Shown here piece after piece: positions 1 to 9,698 of a DNA stretch of 64,000 nt. Origin of the DNA: Mesorhizobium sp. M00.F.Ca.ET.216.01.1.1 (GTDB taxonomy: Bacteria; Pseudomonadota; Alphaproteobacteria; Rhizobiales; Rhizobiaceae); assembly GCF_004010325.2 (NCBI RefSeq), contig NZ_SADR02000004.1:248001-312000 (forward strand). The letters run 5' to 3'. The notes under the pieces are model-generated. The model was not told where the DNA came from. It was given only the letters and a program-made list of their open reading frames with translations, and searched no databases. The stretch's first letter is position 1. The number at the start of each line of letters is the position of its first letter. Made by a program: the position numbers and the translations under genes.

Positions 1-26
1 CGCACCAACGCCCTCGGAGAATGGCC

Positions 27-1766
27 ATGCACCTCACCCGCCGGACACTGATCGCCCTCAGCCTCTCGCTTACCTTCGCCTTTACGCCGCTGACGACTAT
101 CTTCGCCGCCTCGCCGCAGCCGGCGAAGGGCGAGCACGGCATGGTGGTGACCGCCCAGCGCCTGGCCTCGGAAGTCGGTGTCGATGTCCTGAAGAGAGGC
201 GGCAATGCCGTCGATGCCGCGGTCGCCGTCGGCTACGCGCTGGCTGTCGTCTATCCGACCGCCGGCAATATCGGCGGTGGCGGCTTCATGACCATCCGTT
301 TCAAGGATGGCCGCTCGACCTTCCTCGATTTCCGCGAGCGCGCACCGCTTGCCTCGACCAAGACCATGTATCTCGACAAGGACGGCAAGCCGGTGAAGGG
401 CGCCAGCCTCGATGGCTATCTCGCGGTCGGCGTGCCGGGCTCGGTGGCCGGCTTCGAGACCGCGCGGGAGAAATACGGCACGCTGACGCGGCAGCAGTTG
501 ATGGCGCCGGCCATCCGCTACGCCAGAGACGGGTTTGTGCTAGGGTCCGGCGATGCAGCCTCACTCCAGGGCGGCGCCGAGCGCTTGGCGAAGGACCCGG
601 CGGCGGCCGCCATCTTCCTCAAGCCGGACGGCAAACCTTACACCGTCGGCGATCGGATCATCCAGGCCGACCTTGCGGCCTCGCTCAATACCATTTCAGA
701 ACAAGGCCCGGACGCCTTCTACAAGGGAGCCATCGCCGATGCCATCGTCAAGGCGAGCGGCGAGAAGGGCGGCATTCTGGCCAAGGCGGATTTCGAACGA
801 TACGTGGTCCGCGAGCTCAAGCCGGTGACCTGCAGCTATCGCGGCTATGAGATCACGTCCTCGCCACCGCCAAGTTCCGGCGGTGTCATCATCTGCGAAA
901 TCCTCAACGTGCTGGAAGGCTACCCGCTGTCCTATCTCGGCGCCGGCTCGGCCGAGACGGTCCACATCATGGTCGAGGCGATGCGCCATGCCTATGTCGA
1001 CAGGAATTCGGCGCTCGGCGATCCCGACTTCGTCGACAACCCGGTCTCAAAGCTGCTCGACAAGGCCTATGCCAGGGATATCCGCGAAAAGATCGATCCG
1101 TTCCAGGCCGGCGTATCTCAAGACCTGATGCCAAAGGGCTTTGGCGAGAGCAAGGAGACGACGCATTATTCGATCATCGACAATGACGGCAACGCGGTTG
1201 CGGTGACCTACACGCTGAACGGCTCGTTCGGCGCAGGCGTCGTTGCCGACGGCACCGGCATCCTGCTCAACAACGAGATGGACGATTTCACCCAGAAGCC
1301 CGGCGTGCCCAATCTCTACGGCCTGGTCCAGGGCGAGGCCAACGCCATCGAGCCGAGAAAGACGCCGCTGTCGTCGATGAGCCCGACCATCGTCGCCAGG
1401 GACGGCAAGCCGTTCATGATCATCGGCAGCCCCGGCGGCTCGCGCATCATCACCATCACGCTGGAAGCGATCGTCAACGTCGTCGATCACGGCATGAACA
1501 TCCAGGAGGCGATCGATGCGCCGCGCATCCATCACCAATGGCTGCCCGACAAGGTCTATATCGAGCCCTATGGCCTGTCGCCGGATACCGAAAAACTGCT
1601 TGCCGGCATGGGCTACCACCTCGATCTCGGCGATGCGACCTGGGGCCAGGCGGCCGGTATCCTGGTTGGCGGCAAGAGCCTGGCGGAAATCCAGAAGGGC
1701 GGCGGCGCCCGCTACAACGGCGCCATCGACAGCCGTGCCGCTTCCGGCGAGGCGCTTGGATATTAG
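27..1766 (+). CDS. ggt: Gamma-glutamyltransferase precursor
   Basis: The protein is a periplasmic gamma-glutamyltransferase, which cleaves or transfers the gamma-glutamyl group of glutathione. A signal peptide covers roughly residues 1-28. The autoprocessing site is visible as ETTHYSIID, and by family knowledge the first Thr of TTHYS (about residue 378) becomes the nucleophile of the small subunit. The small-subunit glycine-rich stretch GSPGGSRIITI follows further on. At about 579 residues it has the usual family length. An ATG at 21 is also open, but the GGAG at 16-19 is well spaced only for the ATG at 27. The family is certain; the physiological substrate is not. Confidence 0.93.
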   Translation: MHLTRRTLIALSLSLTFAFTPLTTIFAASPQPAKGEHGMVVTAQRLASEVGVDVLKRGGNAVDAAVAVGYALAVVYPTAGNIGGGGFMTIRFKDGRSTFLDFRERAPLASTKTMYLDKDGKPVKGASLDGYLAVGVPGSVAGFETAREKYGTLTRQQLMAPAIRYARDGFVLGSGDAASLQGGAERLAKDPAAAAIFLKPDGKPYTVGDRIIQADLAASLNTISEQGPDAFYKGAIADAIVKASGEKGGILAKADFERYVVRELKPVTCSYRGYEITSSPPPSSGGVIICEILNVLEGYPLSYLGAGSAETVHIMVEAMRHAYVDRNSALGDPDFVDNPVSKLLDKAYARDIREKIDPFQAGVSQDLMPKGFGESKETTHYSIIDNDGNAVAVTYTLNGSFGAGVVADGTGILLNNEMDDFTQKPGVPNLYGLVQGEANAIEPRKTPLSSMSPTIVARDGKPFMIIGSPGGSRIITITLEAIVNVVDHGMNIQEAIDAPRIHHQWLPDKVYIEPYGLSPDTEKLLAGMGYHLDLGDATWGQAAGILVGGKSLAEIQKGGGARYNGAIDSRAASGEALGY

Positions 1767-1834
1767 ATTTCGTACGCCCCGGGTCTGGTGAGAGTCAGGT
1801 CAGCCCGGCATCACCTGAATATCGGCAGACCCAG

Positions 1835-2188
1835 TCAGATGACCAGCGTTATGGTGGACGCAATCAGCAGCACGGCCGCAATGCCGACGAACAGCGCGTA
1901 GATGCGGGGCCGGTCGAGCAAAAGCGCGTTTCCCGATATCCAGGCCGCCGTGGCGCCGCCGAGTGCGTAAAGGAAGCCATTGCGGTGCCCGAAAGCCATC
2001 GAGGCGGCCATCAGCCCACCGATGATGAGGGCGCCGAACACGATGATCACGGCCACCGCGTATTTCTCGAAATCGTTGCTCGCCACGCCCGGACCGATCT
2101 GGTTCAACCTCGACAGGTCGTCCGGATCGAAGGGGCTGGTCGACCCATATTCCCCATATTCATCTTGACCGACGGGTTCTCGCATCAT
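1835..2188 (-). CDS. Small membrane protein of unknown function
   Basis: This 117-residue protein has a charged N-terminal 40 residues followed by three hydrophobic helices: residues about 44-66, 70-90 and 96-117, the last ending at the C-terminus. I do not recognise a family. It lies convergent to ggt and 158 bp from the end of dctD, on the same strand as dctD. The hydrophobic pattern argues for a real inner-membrane protein rather than a chance reading frame. Confidence 0.6.
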   Translation of the reverse strand: MMREPVGQDEYGEYGSTSPFDPDDLSRLNQIGPGVASNDFEKYAVAVIIVFGALIIGGLMAASMAFGHRNGFLYALGGATAAWISGNALLLDRPRIYALFVGIAAVLLIASTITLVI

Positions 2189-2346
2189 TCATTCTCCGCT
2201 AACCGGCAACAAATCATCAAGACTTGCCGAGCGCAACCACATCGCGCCTCCTTGAAGGCGCTCGATGCGGTCTTCAACACCTTCTGATGCTGACTCGCCA
2301 CTGTTTTTTTGGCCTGGCTTCAAGTCGCGGCATGCTCCCGGTTCCA

Positions 2347-3699
2347 CTATCTGGAAAAATCGCTGCGCACGATGCCGTGGCGCTGCAGCTTGTCATAAAA
2401 CGTCTTGCGCGGAATCCCCAGCGCCTCGATCGTGCGCCTGACGTCGCCGTCATTGCGGCCGAGCGTCTCGCGGATGATGTCGGCCTCGTAACGCTCCAGG
2501 CGCTCGGGCAGCGGCATGGCTGCATCCGCCGTCGGGACAGGGTCCGGCGCCTGTGTTCCTTCTTCAAGGCCTAAAACGAAGCGCTCGGCGAAGTGCGCCA
2601 GTTCGCGCACATTGCCCGGCCAGTCATGGTCCTGCAGATGGCGATGGACGGCGGCCGGCACGGCCGGCACCGGACGGTGGAAGCGGGCCGCGGCGCGCTC
2701 GGCGAAATAGAAGAACAGCAGGGCGGCGTCGTCGCGGCGCTCGCGCAGCGGCGGGATGGAAATCGTCACCACGTTGAGGCGGTAATAGAGATCCTCGCGG
2801 AAGGCGCCGCGCTGGCGCGGGTCGCCGAGGTCGACCTTGGCGGCTGCGACGACGCGCAGGTCCACGGGCCGCAACTCGTTGGTGCCGAGCGGCGTGACCT
2901 CGCGCATTTCCAGCACCCGCAGCATCTGTACCTGGGTCGACGGCGGCATGCTTTCGATCTCGTCGAGGAACAGCGTGCCGCCGCTGGCATGCTCGATGCG
3001 GCCGATCCGCTTCTTCTGCGCGCCGGTGAAGGCGCCCGCCTCGTGGCCGAACAATTCGCTCTCGATCACCGTCTCCGGCAGCGTACCGCAGTTCAGCGCG
3101 ACGAAATTGCCCTTGGCGCGGCGGCTCCAACGATGCAGCAGGCTGGCCACCACCTCCTTGCCGGATCCGGTCTCGCCGGTCACCAGCACGTCGACATCGG
3201 TGTCGGCGATCTGCCGCAGCGTCCGGCGCAGCCTTTCCATCGCCGGTGTCTGGCCGATCAGCGGCAGGCCCTCCTGCGCCTGCTCGGTTGCCTCGCGCAA
3301 GGCCCGGTTCTCCATCACTAGACGGCGCTTTTCCGCTGCCCTCCGGACACTTTGCACCAGCCGGTCGGCAGCGAAGGGCTTGGTGATGAAGTCGTAGACG
3401 CCGTCCTTCATCGCCTTGACCGCCATCGCGATGTCGCCATGCCCGGTGACGAGGATGACGGGAATGTCGGCATCCAGCCGCAGAATGCGATCGAAAAGCT
3501 GCAGGCCGTCGATCTCAGGCATGCGGATATCGGACACAACCACGCCGGCAAACCTCACATCGAGAGCGGCTAGTGCATCGGACGCCACTGAAAAGCCCGA
3601 TACCGCAAAGCCGGCAAGCTCCAGCGTCTGCGCGGTGGCTTTCAAGAGATCGCTGTCGTCATCGATCAGGATGACGGGAGCTGCTTCGTCGCTCGTCAT
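2347..3699 (-). CDS. dctD: C4-dicarboxylate response regulator DctD (sigma-54 activator)
   Basis: DctD activates sigma-54 RNA polymerase at dctA when phosphorylated by DctB. The receiver domain covers residues 1-120, with phosphoacceptor Asp57 in VVVSDIRMP. An AAA+ domain follows, with Walker A GETGSGKE, the sigma-54 contact loop GAFTGA and [10 protein letters not shown]. The C-terminus is a Fis-type helix-turn-helix ([16 protein letters not shown]). Its 450 residues match rhizobial DctD. Its start overlaps the dctB stop by 4 bp, so the pair is translationally coupled. The neighbouring dctA and its promoter make the assignment specific. Confidence 0.95.
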   Translation of the reverse strand: MTSDEAAPVILIDDDSDLLKATAQTLELAGFAVSGFSVASDALAALDVRFAGVVVSDIRMPEIDGLQLFDRILRLDADIPVILVTGHGDIAMAVKAMKDGVYDFITKPFAADRLVQSVRRAAEKRRLVMENRALREATEQAQEGLPLIGQTPAMERLRRTLRQIADTDVDVLVTGETGSGKEVVASLLHRWSRRAKGNFVALNCGTLPETVIESELFGHEAGAFTGAQKKRIGRIEHASGGTLFLDEIESMPPSTQVQMLRVLEMREVTPLGTNELRPVDLRVVAAAKVDLGDPRQRGAFREDLYYRLNVVTISIPPLRERRDDAALLFFYFAERAAARFHRPVPAVPAAVHRHLQDHDWPGNVRELAHFAERFVLGLEEGTQAPDPVPTADAAMPLPERLERYEADIIRETLGRNDGDVRRTIEALGIPRKTFYDKLQRHGIVRSDFSR

Positions 3700-5564
3700 G
3701 CTGCCTTGGCCGGTTTTGAAAGGTGGATGGTGAAACGTGTGCCGCTGTCGTCGCTCGAAACCTCGATGCGTCCGCCATAATCGGCGACGATGTCCTTCGA
3801 GATGACGAGGCCAAGGCCGAGGCCTTTTTCCTTGGAGGTGTTGAACGGCGTGAACAGCGACTTGAGAATCCCTGGCGGAATGCCCGGCCCGTTGTCAGAG
3901 ACGTTGACCGTGACGCCGTCGGCCGTCTCTTCTGCCGAAACCTGCACCCTGGCGTCGTCGCGCCCGTCCAGCGCCTCGAGCGCGTTCTGGAATAGGTTGA
4001 TCAGCACCTGTTCGAGCCGGACCCGGTTTCCCATGACCTTGAGGTCTGGCGGCGGCAGCGTGATGGCCAGCGCGTCGAGCCGGCCGGCAAAGCGACTTCT
4101 GAGCAGAACCACGGCACCTTCGATGACGCCGCGCAACTCGACCGGTTCGGCCGCGGTGCGGCCCTTGCGGGCAAAGGCCTTCAGTTCCTCGGTGATGGTG
4201 CCGATGCGCTCCGTCAGCGCGGCGATGGCGCCGAGGTTTTCCTCGACCGGCGAGGTCTGCTTCCTGTCGAGGAAGACGCGGGCATTGTCGGCATAGGCAC
4301 GTATGGTGGCGACCGGCTGGTTGATCTCGTGCGCGACGCCGGCGGCGACCTGGCCAAGGATGGCAAGGCGATTGGCCTGGACTAGGTCCTGCTGCACCAC
4401 CTGCAGCTTGGCTTCCGTGCTGCGATGACCGGCGATCTCGGCCTGCAGCCGGTCGCGGGCGCGGCTCAGGTCCTCGGTCCGTTCGACGACGCGGCGTTCA
4501 AGCTCGGTGCGCGCCGCCTGTTCGGCGGCGATGCGCATCTGTGCGGACTGCCGGCGCCATAACAGATACGCGGCAAGGCCGAGCAGCGGGATGACGGCGC
4601 CCAGCGCCAGCAGCCGCATTTCACGGACCGCAGCGGCGATCGGCGCTTCGGCGGGAACCAGATAGTCGAGCCGCCATGGCGTCGACGGCACCGCTGTGGA
4701 AAGCCTGAGATACTCCGCATCGCTGCCGCCAGGCGTCACGGCATGGACGATCGTCACATCTGGGCTCAACGCCTGTGGGCGCGCGATCGGCAACGGCATC
4801 AGCGGCGCGTCGCCGAACTGCTGGCTGTCGCGGATCGCGGTTTGTTCCGGTCCGGCCAGCGGCGCCGTCGTCATGAAGCGCCACGACGGCACGCTGGTGA
4901 TCAGGACGACGCCATGTTCGTCGCTGACATAGGCCGGGCGGTTCGCCTCGTGCCAATCGGCCTCGAGCTGGTCGAACTCCATCTTGACGACGACGACACC
5001 GAGCGGCACGGCGGCGCTGCCGACGCGCCGCGAGATGTAAAGGCCAGGACGCTTGCTGACGTTGCCGAGCGCGAAATATTCGGCGGTTCCGGCCTGCATG
5101 GCGCCTGAGAAATAAGCACGGAACCCGTAGTCGTTGCCGACAAAGCTGCTTGGCTCGCGCCAGTTGCTGGAGGCGATCGCCAGGCCGCTGGTGCCGGTGA
5201 CATAGAGCACCGAAGCCTTGGTGCCGGAGACCAGCCCCTCGAGCTTGCGGTTCAGCACATCGATTGCCGCTGCACTGCGTTGCACCAGGGCGTCATGCAC
5301 CTGCTGGTCCTGCGACAGCAGCAGGGGCAGGGCGCGCGGGTTTTCAAGCACGGCGCGCAGCAGCGCCACTTTCAGATTGGCATCGGTGCGTCCCTGCGCC
5401 GCCAGCGCTCCGACTTCGGTGGTGCGGCCATAGAGGCCGGCGCCATAGAGCGCCGCCGCTACGACCAGAAGCGCGATGGCCGCGAACAGCAGCCAGGCAC
5501 GGCGCGCCCGCCTGCCGAGTTGCTCCGGCGTCCACGACAAGGCAGCGGCAGGGCGTTGCAGCAT
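3696..5564 (-). CDS. dctB: C4-dicarboxylate sensor histidine kinase DctB
   Basis: DctB is an inner-membrane kinase that senses succinate, malate and fumarate in the periplasm and phosphorylates DctD. Two membrane helices (residues about 25-48 and 312-332) bracket a periplasmic double-PAS-like sensor. A coiled-coil linker ([18 protein letters not shown]) leads to the HisKA box [16 protein letters not shown] and an HATPase domain with DNGPGIP and [10 protein letters not shown]. The gene is divergent from dctA, and the DctD binding sites lie just upstream of its start. The length (622 aa) is normal for rhizobial DctB. Confidence 0.95.
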   Translation of the reverse strand: MLQRPAAALSWTPEQLGRRARRAWLLFAAIALLVVAAALYGAGLYGRTTEVGALAAQGRTDANLKVALLRAVLENPRALPLLLSQDQQVHDALVQRSAAAIDVLNRKLEGLVSGTKASVLYVTGTSGLAIASSNWREPSSFVGNDYGFRAYFSGAMQAGTAEYFALGNVSKRPGLYISRRVGSAAVPLGVVVVKMEFDQLEADWHEANRPAYVSDEHGVVLITSVPSWRFMTTAPLAGPEQTAIRDSQQFGDAPLMPLPIARPQALSPDVTIVHAVTPGGSDAEYLRLSTAVPSTPWRLDYLVPAEAPIAAAVREMRLLALGAVIPLLGLAAYLLWRRQSAQMRIAAEQAARTELERRVVERTEDLSRARDRLQAEIAGHRSTEAKLQVVQQDLVQANRLAILGQVAAGVAHEINQPVATIRAYADNARVFLDRKQTSPVEENLGAIAALTERIGTITEELKAFARKGRTAAEPVELRGVIEGAVVLLRSRFAGRLDALAITLPPPDLKVMGNRVRLEQVLINLFQNALEALDGRDDARVQVSAEETADGVTVNVSDNGPGIPPGILKSLFTPFNTSKEKGLGLGLVISKDIVADYGGRIEVSSDDSGTRFTIHLSKPAKAA

Positions 5565-5572
5565 CGCTCATC

Positions 5573-5621
5573 TGTGCATGATTTCGCACAAAGCACAATT
5601 CGACTCATGCGAATAATCGCA
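5573..5621. promoter_or_regulatory. Tandem palindromes, probable DctD upstream activator sites
   Basis: Two imperfect palindromes lie between dctB and dctA: TGTGC-N8-GCACA at 5573-5590 and TGCGA-ATAA-TCGCA at 5608-5621. Their centres are about 33 bp apart, that is three helical turns. They sit roughly 80-125 bp upstream of the sigma-54 promoter of dctA. Tandem DctD sites at this kind of distance are established for rhizobial dctA; assigning these palindromes to DctD is inference. Confidence 0.75.
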
Positions 5622-5698
5622 CTTCCCGTCGAAGAAACGACCGTCTGCCATCAAGAATAATCAATAAAATCAATGCCGAATAGCCATTCGGGGTGATC

Positions 5699-5714
5699 TG
5701 GCACGGCCGTTGCA
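5699..5714 (+). promoter_or_regulatory. Sigma-54 promoter of dctA
   Basis: The sequence TGGCACG-GCCG-TTGCA matches the -24/-12 consensus (TGGCACG-N4-TTGCW) at every defined position. It lies about 90 bp upstream of the dctA start and downstream of the paired palindromes, the standard DctD-dependent arrangement. No competing sigma-70 promoter is obvious in the interval. Confidence 0.93.
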
Positions 5715-5804
5715 CATGGGAGTCCAGCAGTCGCGAGGCTGCTGGAGGTCAACGCAGTTGCTCCGGGAGGTCGAGCTTTCGATCGGGGCTTAATGGAGGA
5801 CGTC

Positions 5805-7136
5805 ATGCAGACAGCATTCGCTGCCGCCGAAACGCGCGGCAAGGTACCCTTCTATCGGCATCTTTATGTACAGGTCCTGGTGGCGATCGCCGCCGGCGTC
5901 CTGCTCGGTCATTTCTATCCCGAAACCGGCGCGGCGATGAAGCCGTTCGGCGACGCCTTCATCAAGCTGGTGAAGATGGTGATCGCGCCGGTGATCTTCC
6001 TGACGGTGGCGACCGGCATCGCCGGTGTTTCCGACCTGCAGAAGGTCGGCCGCGTCGCCGGCAAGGCGATGATCTATTTCCTGGTGTTCTCGACGCTGGC
6101 GCTTGTCGTCGGTCTCGTCGTCTCCAACATCATCCAGCCGGGCGCCGGCATGCACATCAATCCGGCTACGCTCGACACCACGAAGGTGACGGCCTTTGCC
6201 GAGAAGGCGCATGACACAACCATCGTCGGCTTCCTGATGAACATCATCCCCGACACCATCACCGGCGCCTTCGCCCAGGGCGATATCCTGCAGGTGCTGT
6301 TCTTTTCGGTGCTGTTCGGCGTCGCTCTTGCACTCGTCGGCGATCGCGGCCGCCCGGTCGTCGATTTCCTGCAGGCACTGACCACGCCGATCTTCCGCCT
6401 CGTCGCAATCCTGATGAAGGCCGCGCCCATCGGCGCCTTCGGCGCGATGGCCTTCACCATCGGCAAATACGGCATCGGCTCGATCGCCAATCTCGCCATG
6501 CTGATCGGCACGTTCTACCTGACCGCGCTGCTGTTCGTGCTGGTGGTGCTCGGCGCCGTTGCCCGCTACAACGGCTTCTCGATCCTGGCGCTGATCCGCT
6601 ACATCAAGGAAGAGCTGCTGCTGGTTCTCGGCACCTCGTCCTCGGAAGCGGCACTGCCTGGCCTGATGGCCAAGATGGAACGCGCCGGCTGCAACCGCTC
6701 GGTGGTCGGGCTGGTCATCCCGACCGGTTATTCCTTCAACCTCGACGGCACCAACATCTACATGACGCTTGCCGCATTGTTCATCGCGCAGGCGACCGAC
6801 ACGCCGCTCACCTACGGCGACCAGCTACTGCTGCTCGCCGTTGCCATGCTGAGCTCCAAGGGTGCCGCCGGCATCACCGGCGCCGGCTTCATCACGCTGG
6901 CGGCAACGCTGTCAGTCGTGCCCTCGGTGCCGGTTGCCGGCATGGCGCTGATCCTCGGCGTCGACCGCTTCATGTCGGAGTGCCGCGCGCTGACCAACTT
7001 CATCGGCAATGCGGTTGCGACCGTGGTTGTCGCACGTTGGGAAAAGGAGCTCGACCAGACCAAGTTCGCGGCCGCGATGGCCGGCGCCTTGCCGGAGGAG
7101 GCCGACCTGTCGCTGCCGGGACTTCAGCCCGCCTGA
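5805..7136 (+). CDS. dctA: C4-dicarboxylate:cation symporter DctA
   Basis: DctA imports succinate, fumarate and malate with cations; in rhizobia it feeds nitrogen-fixing bacteroids. The protein belongs to the DAACS family. It has about eight membrane helices and re-entrant loops, with the conserved [13 protein letters not shown] hairpin and the [15 protein letters not shown] motif of the ligand site. An upstream in-frame ATG at 5793 overlaps a GGAGG Shine-Dalgarno (5795-5799), so the ATG at 5805 is the better start and gives 443 aa. It is controlled by the sigma-54 promoter and DctD sites described separately and ends before a strong terminator. Confidence 0.96.
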   Translation: MQTAFAAAETRGKVPFYRHLYVQVLVAIAAGVLLGHFYPETGAAMKPFGDAFIKLVKMVIAPVIFLTVATGIAGVSDLQKVGRVAGKAMIYFLVFSTLALVVGLVVSNIIQPGAGMHINPATLDTTKVTAFAEKAHDTTIVGFLMNIIPDTITGAFAQGDILQVLFFSVLFGVALALVGDRGRPVVDFLQALTTPIFRLVAILMKAAPIGAFGAMAFTIGKYGIGSIANLAMLIGTFYLTALLFVLVVLGAVARYNGFSILALIRYIKEELLLVLGTSSSEAALPGLMAKMERAGCNRSVVGLVIPTGYSFNLDGTNIYMTLAALFIAQATDTPLTYGDQLLLLAVAMLSSKGAAGITGAGFITLAATLSVVPSVPVAGMALILGVDRFMSECRALTNFIGNAVATVVVARWEKELDQTKFAAAMAGALPEEADLSLPGLQPA

Positions 7137-7193
7137 TCGCTCAGGCTCCAAGACTCCTTCAGGCAACAAGACTCTCAGGCAGCAACACTACGC

Positions 7194-7223
7194 AGGCCGC
7201 AGCCGGGAAACCGGCTGCGGCCT
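7194..7223 (+). terminator. Intrinsic terminator of dctA
   Basis: A perfect 13-bp stem (AGGCCGCAGCCGG and its complement) closes on a GAAA tetraloop and is followed by a pyrimidine-rich GTTCTTCTT. It lies 57 bp after the dctA stop. Confidence 0.85.
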
Positions 7224-7306
7224 GTTCTTCTTGCCAATCGCCGCGTACGCTCGGCTGGCGTCAAGCCGGTCTTCCTCGGCAGCTCTACAAATCGAAAGGC
7301 TTGCGA

Positions 7307-7888
7307 ATGGGCAGCTTGTTTCCCGAGATCTACCTGGTTCGCCATGGCGAAACGGAATGGAGCGCGTCGGGAAAACACACCGGCCGCACCGACATACCGC
7401 TAACGGCTGCGGGTGAAGCTGCCGCACGCGCAATGGCGCACCGCCTCAACGGCCTGTCATTTTCGGCTGTCTGGTCGAGCCCGTCGCAGCGCGCCTTGAA
7501 CACCTGCCTGCTGGCCGGCTTCGGTGCGACCGGCACGAGGAAGGCCGACCTGGCGGAGTGGGACTACGGCGCCTATGAGGGGCTGACCACGAAGCAGATC
7601 CTCGCCGAGCGCCCTGGCTGGCGGCTGTTTCGCGACGGCTGTCCCGGTGGCGAGACGGCAGCCGATGTCGGCGCGCGGGCCGATGCGATCATTGGGCAGC
7701 TCCGCGGCAACGGCGGTAGCGTGCTGCTGTTTTCAAGCGCGCATTTCCTCAGGGTGCTGGCGGCGCGCTGGCTCGGCCTTGCGCCCGAAGACGGCGCGTT
7801 GCTTGTCCTGGACACCGCAAGCCTGAGCATAATCGGCTACGAGCATGACCTGGCCGAACCGGTTATCCGCGGGTGGAACCAGAGATAG
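7307..7888 (+). CDS. Histidine phosphatase family protein
   Basis: This is a phosphoglycerate-mutase-like phosphatase of 193 residues. The catalytic signature LVRHGETEW lies at about residues 10-18, and a second conserved His occurs in SSAHFLRVLA. The acid residue of the family is in LAEWDYGAYEGL. The open frame extends upstream into dctA, but the ATG at 7307, preceded by a weak purine-rich GAAAGG, starts the protein exactly at the domain boundary. Small cytoplasmic members of this family have diverse phosphoester substrates, so no specific reaction is claimed. Confidence 0.85.
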   Translation: MGSLFPEIYLVRHGETEWSASGKHTGRTDIPLTAAGEAAARAMAHRLNGLSFSAVWSSPSQRALNTCLLAGFGATGTRKADLAEWDYGAYEGLTTKQILAERPGWRLFRDGCPGGETAADVGARADAIIGQLRGNGGSVLLFSSAHFLRVLAARWLGLAPEDGALLVLDTASLSIIGYEHDLAEPVIRGWNQR

Positions 7889-7940
7889 CTGGAGCCAGAT
7901 TGTCCGGGCCGCTCTCCAGGTGGTGCACGTCAGGTTCCGC

Positions 7941-8759
7941 TCAAGCAAACAGTGCCAGTTCGTCGGCCGTCAGGTGCCGTGCCTTGCCCTTGGCGAGATC
8001 GCCGAGCTGCAAGGAGCCGATCGCAACCCGCACAAGCCGCAGCACCTCGACATCATAGGCGCCAAACAGGCGACGGATATGGCGGTTGCGACCCTCGTCG
8101 AGCACGATTTCGAGCCAGGCGGTGCGGGTGCCGCTGCGCAGGATCTCGATCGACCGAGCCGTCAGCAACTCGCCGTCGACCGTCACGCCGGCGCGAAACC
8201 GCGCCAGCATCGCCTCGTCGCGCAGCGCGCCGATCTGCACGTGATAGGTCTTGGCGACGTGCGAGGAAGGATCGAGCAGGCCATTCGCCCAGCGCGTGTC
8301 GTTGGTCATCAAAAGCAGGCCTTCGCTGGCCTTGTCGAGGCGGCCGACCGGCGACACGAAAGGCAGGTCGAGCCCCGTTAGACAGTCATAGACGGTGCCG
8401 CGATCCTGCGGGTCGTCGCGGGTGGTGACCAGCCCGCGCGGCTTGTTGATCATCAGGTAGACCTTGCGCTCGGCAACGACGCGCCGGTCGTCGACCGTGA
8501 TCCGGTCGCGGCCGGGATCGACGCGCACCGAGCCATTGCGGATAACCTTGCCACCGACCCGCACGCGCCCTTCGGCGACCAGCAGCTCGGCCTGCTTGCG
8601 TGAACACAGGCCAAGTTTCGACAGCGCACGACAAAGGCTGACCCCGGCTGAGGAGGATTGTCGGGCGATGTTCGATGGCGGTCGTAGCGTCATGGTCTTG
8701 CGTCGGCATTCGGGGAAGCTCGGCAGCGACACATGCCATGCGCCGTGGTCAGTTCGCAA
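7941..8759 (-). CDS. RsuA/RluB-family pseudouridine synthase
   Basis: The enzyme isomerises a uridine in rRNA. An S4 RNA-binding domain (SLCRALSKLGLCSRKQAELLV) is followed by the RsuA-family catalytic motif GRLDKASEGLLLMTND, whose Asp is the nucleophile, and by a late RNRHIRRLF motif typical of the small-subunit/RluB group. At 272 residues it fits the family. The N-terminal 22 residues look non-native, and an in-frame ATG at 8693 may be the true start. Whether the target is 16S or 23S rRNA cannot be told from sequence. Confidence 0.88.
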   Translation of the reverse strand: MRTDHGAWHVSLPSFPECRRKTMTLRPPSNIARQSSSAGVSLCRALSKLGLCSRKQAELLVAEGRVRVGGKVIRNGSVRVDPGRDRITVDDRRVVAERKVYLMINKPRGLVTTRDDPQDRGTVYDCLTGLDLPFVSPVGRLDKASEGLLLMTNDTRWANGLLDPSSHVAKTYHVQIGALRDEAMLARFRAGVTVDGELLTARSIEILRSGTRTAWLEIVLDEGRNRHIRRLFGAYDVEVLRLVRVAIGSLQLGDLAKGKARHLTADELALFA

Positions 8760-9100
8760 CGGGCCGACGCATCATGGCGCTGCAGTCTCTGACGTCCGTC
8801 GAGTTACTGCCTGCCAGCCGTGTTCCTTCCACGCTGGCGTTTCGTTGCGCAGCTCAAAACAGGTCTTGCCAGTCGGCTCAATTGCGCGGCGGCGACGTGT
8901 CATCTTCTTCGGCATCGCGACACCCGTGGAGGCAGCGGGCATCGGCACCTTCGGGGCCTTCGGCGAAATCGCCGCAAGTCACCTTCGCAAGCTGCTTGGC
9001 GACCGCATCGAACTATTCTTTTGGTCACCAGAGCAATTTGCCTGATGCGCCCTGTCGCGCAGAGGCTTGGGACCGCAGTTGCTGAAGTTATTGTAAAAAG
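8760..9100. other. Gene-free interval before the att-like site
   Basis: I see no gene with recognisable domains on either strand of this 341-bp interval. Open frames here have arginine- and serine-rich composition typical of chance translation of GC-rich DNA. Confidence 0.5.
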
Positions 9101-9123
9101 TGGTGCCCAGAGGCGGATTCGAA
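9101..9123 (-). repeat. tRNA-Phe 3'-end fragment, candidate attachment site
   Basis: Read on the minus strand, these 23 nt form the 3' end of a tRNA: T-loop TTCGAATC, the distal T-stem, acceptor strand TCTGGGC and ACCA. No matching 5' acceptor strand GCCCAGA or D/anticodon arms occur upstream on that strand, so this is only a fragment. From memory the sequence matches rhizobial tRNA-Phe, the known integration site of Mesorhizobium symbiosis islands. Such partial copies are what integrase recombination into a tRNA 3' end leaves at the distal island border. The assignment to tRNA-Phe and to an island is inference. Confidence 0.65.
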
Positions 9124-9698
9124 GCGAAGGAAATCTGGCTTTGTTTCCAAATAGTTGACGCCCACACAAGAGCAGGGATAGCCAACAAAAATACCAACAA
9201 AATATTTCTGTGGATTGGTTCGGTTCCCGGAAATCGCTCTATTCGCTCAATGCCATCGCATCCCAACCTTATCTCAGAAGCGGAGCGTTGAGCAAGTCGC
9301 AGGTCCGCTGCTGCCTCCAATTTCCCCGAGATCTGATCGCCCTTACCACTTGAAGATGGCGGCGAGAGCGTCTTTCGACTTGACGCTTACGTCCTTGAAA
9401 ATATTGAACTTTTCGCGGCATTTGTTACACAGTCTGTTACACGGCTACAGCGTTAATTTAAGCTCTCGGCATCTGAGCTCGCGCGCCCGAGCATCGACCT
9501 AATCCGATACTGGCTCGGGGCATCGTTGCTCCCGGAGCTTCAGCGTAGTCTCGCAAAAATTCCCAAGCCGCTTCGGGGCTGACGAGTCTGCGAAGCCGAC
9601 GAGCGATAGGCAATACCGAGACGCAGACATTACGTGACGGCACTTGATATTGCAGTGCAGCAAGCGTAGAGCACCGCCCGCTTATGGGAGTGTCGTCC
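9124..9698. other. Gene-free interval upstream of kup
   Basis: This 575-bp interval contains the kup leader and no convincing gene. Base composition is noticeably more AT-rich at 9160-9450 than in the flanking core genes, as expected at the edge of acquired DNA. Confidence 0.4.
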
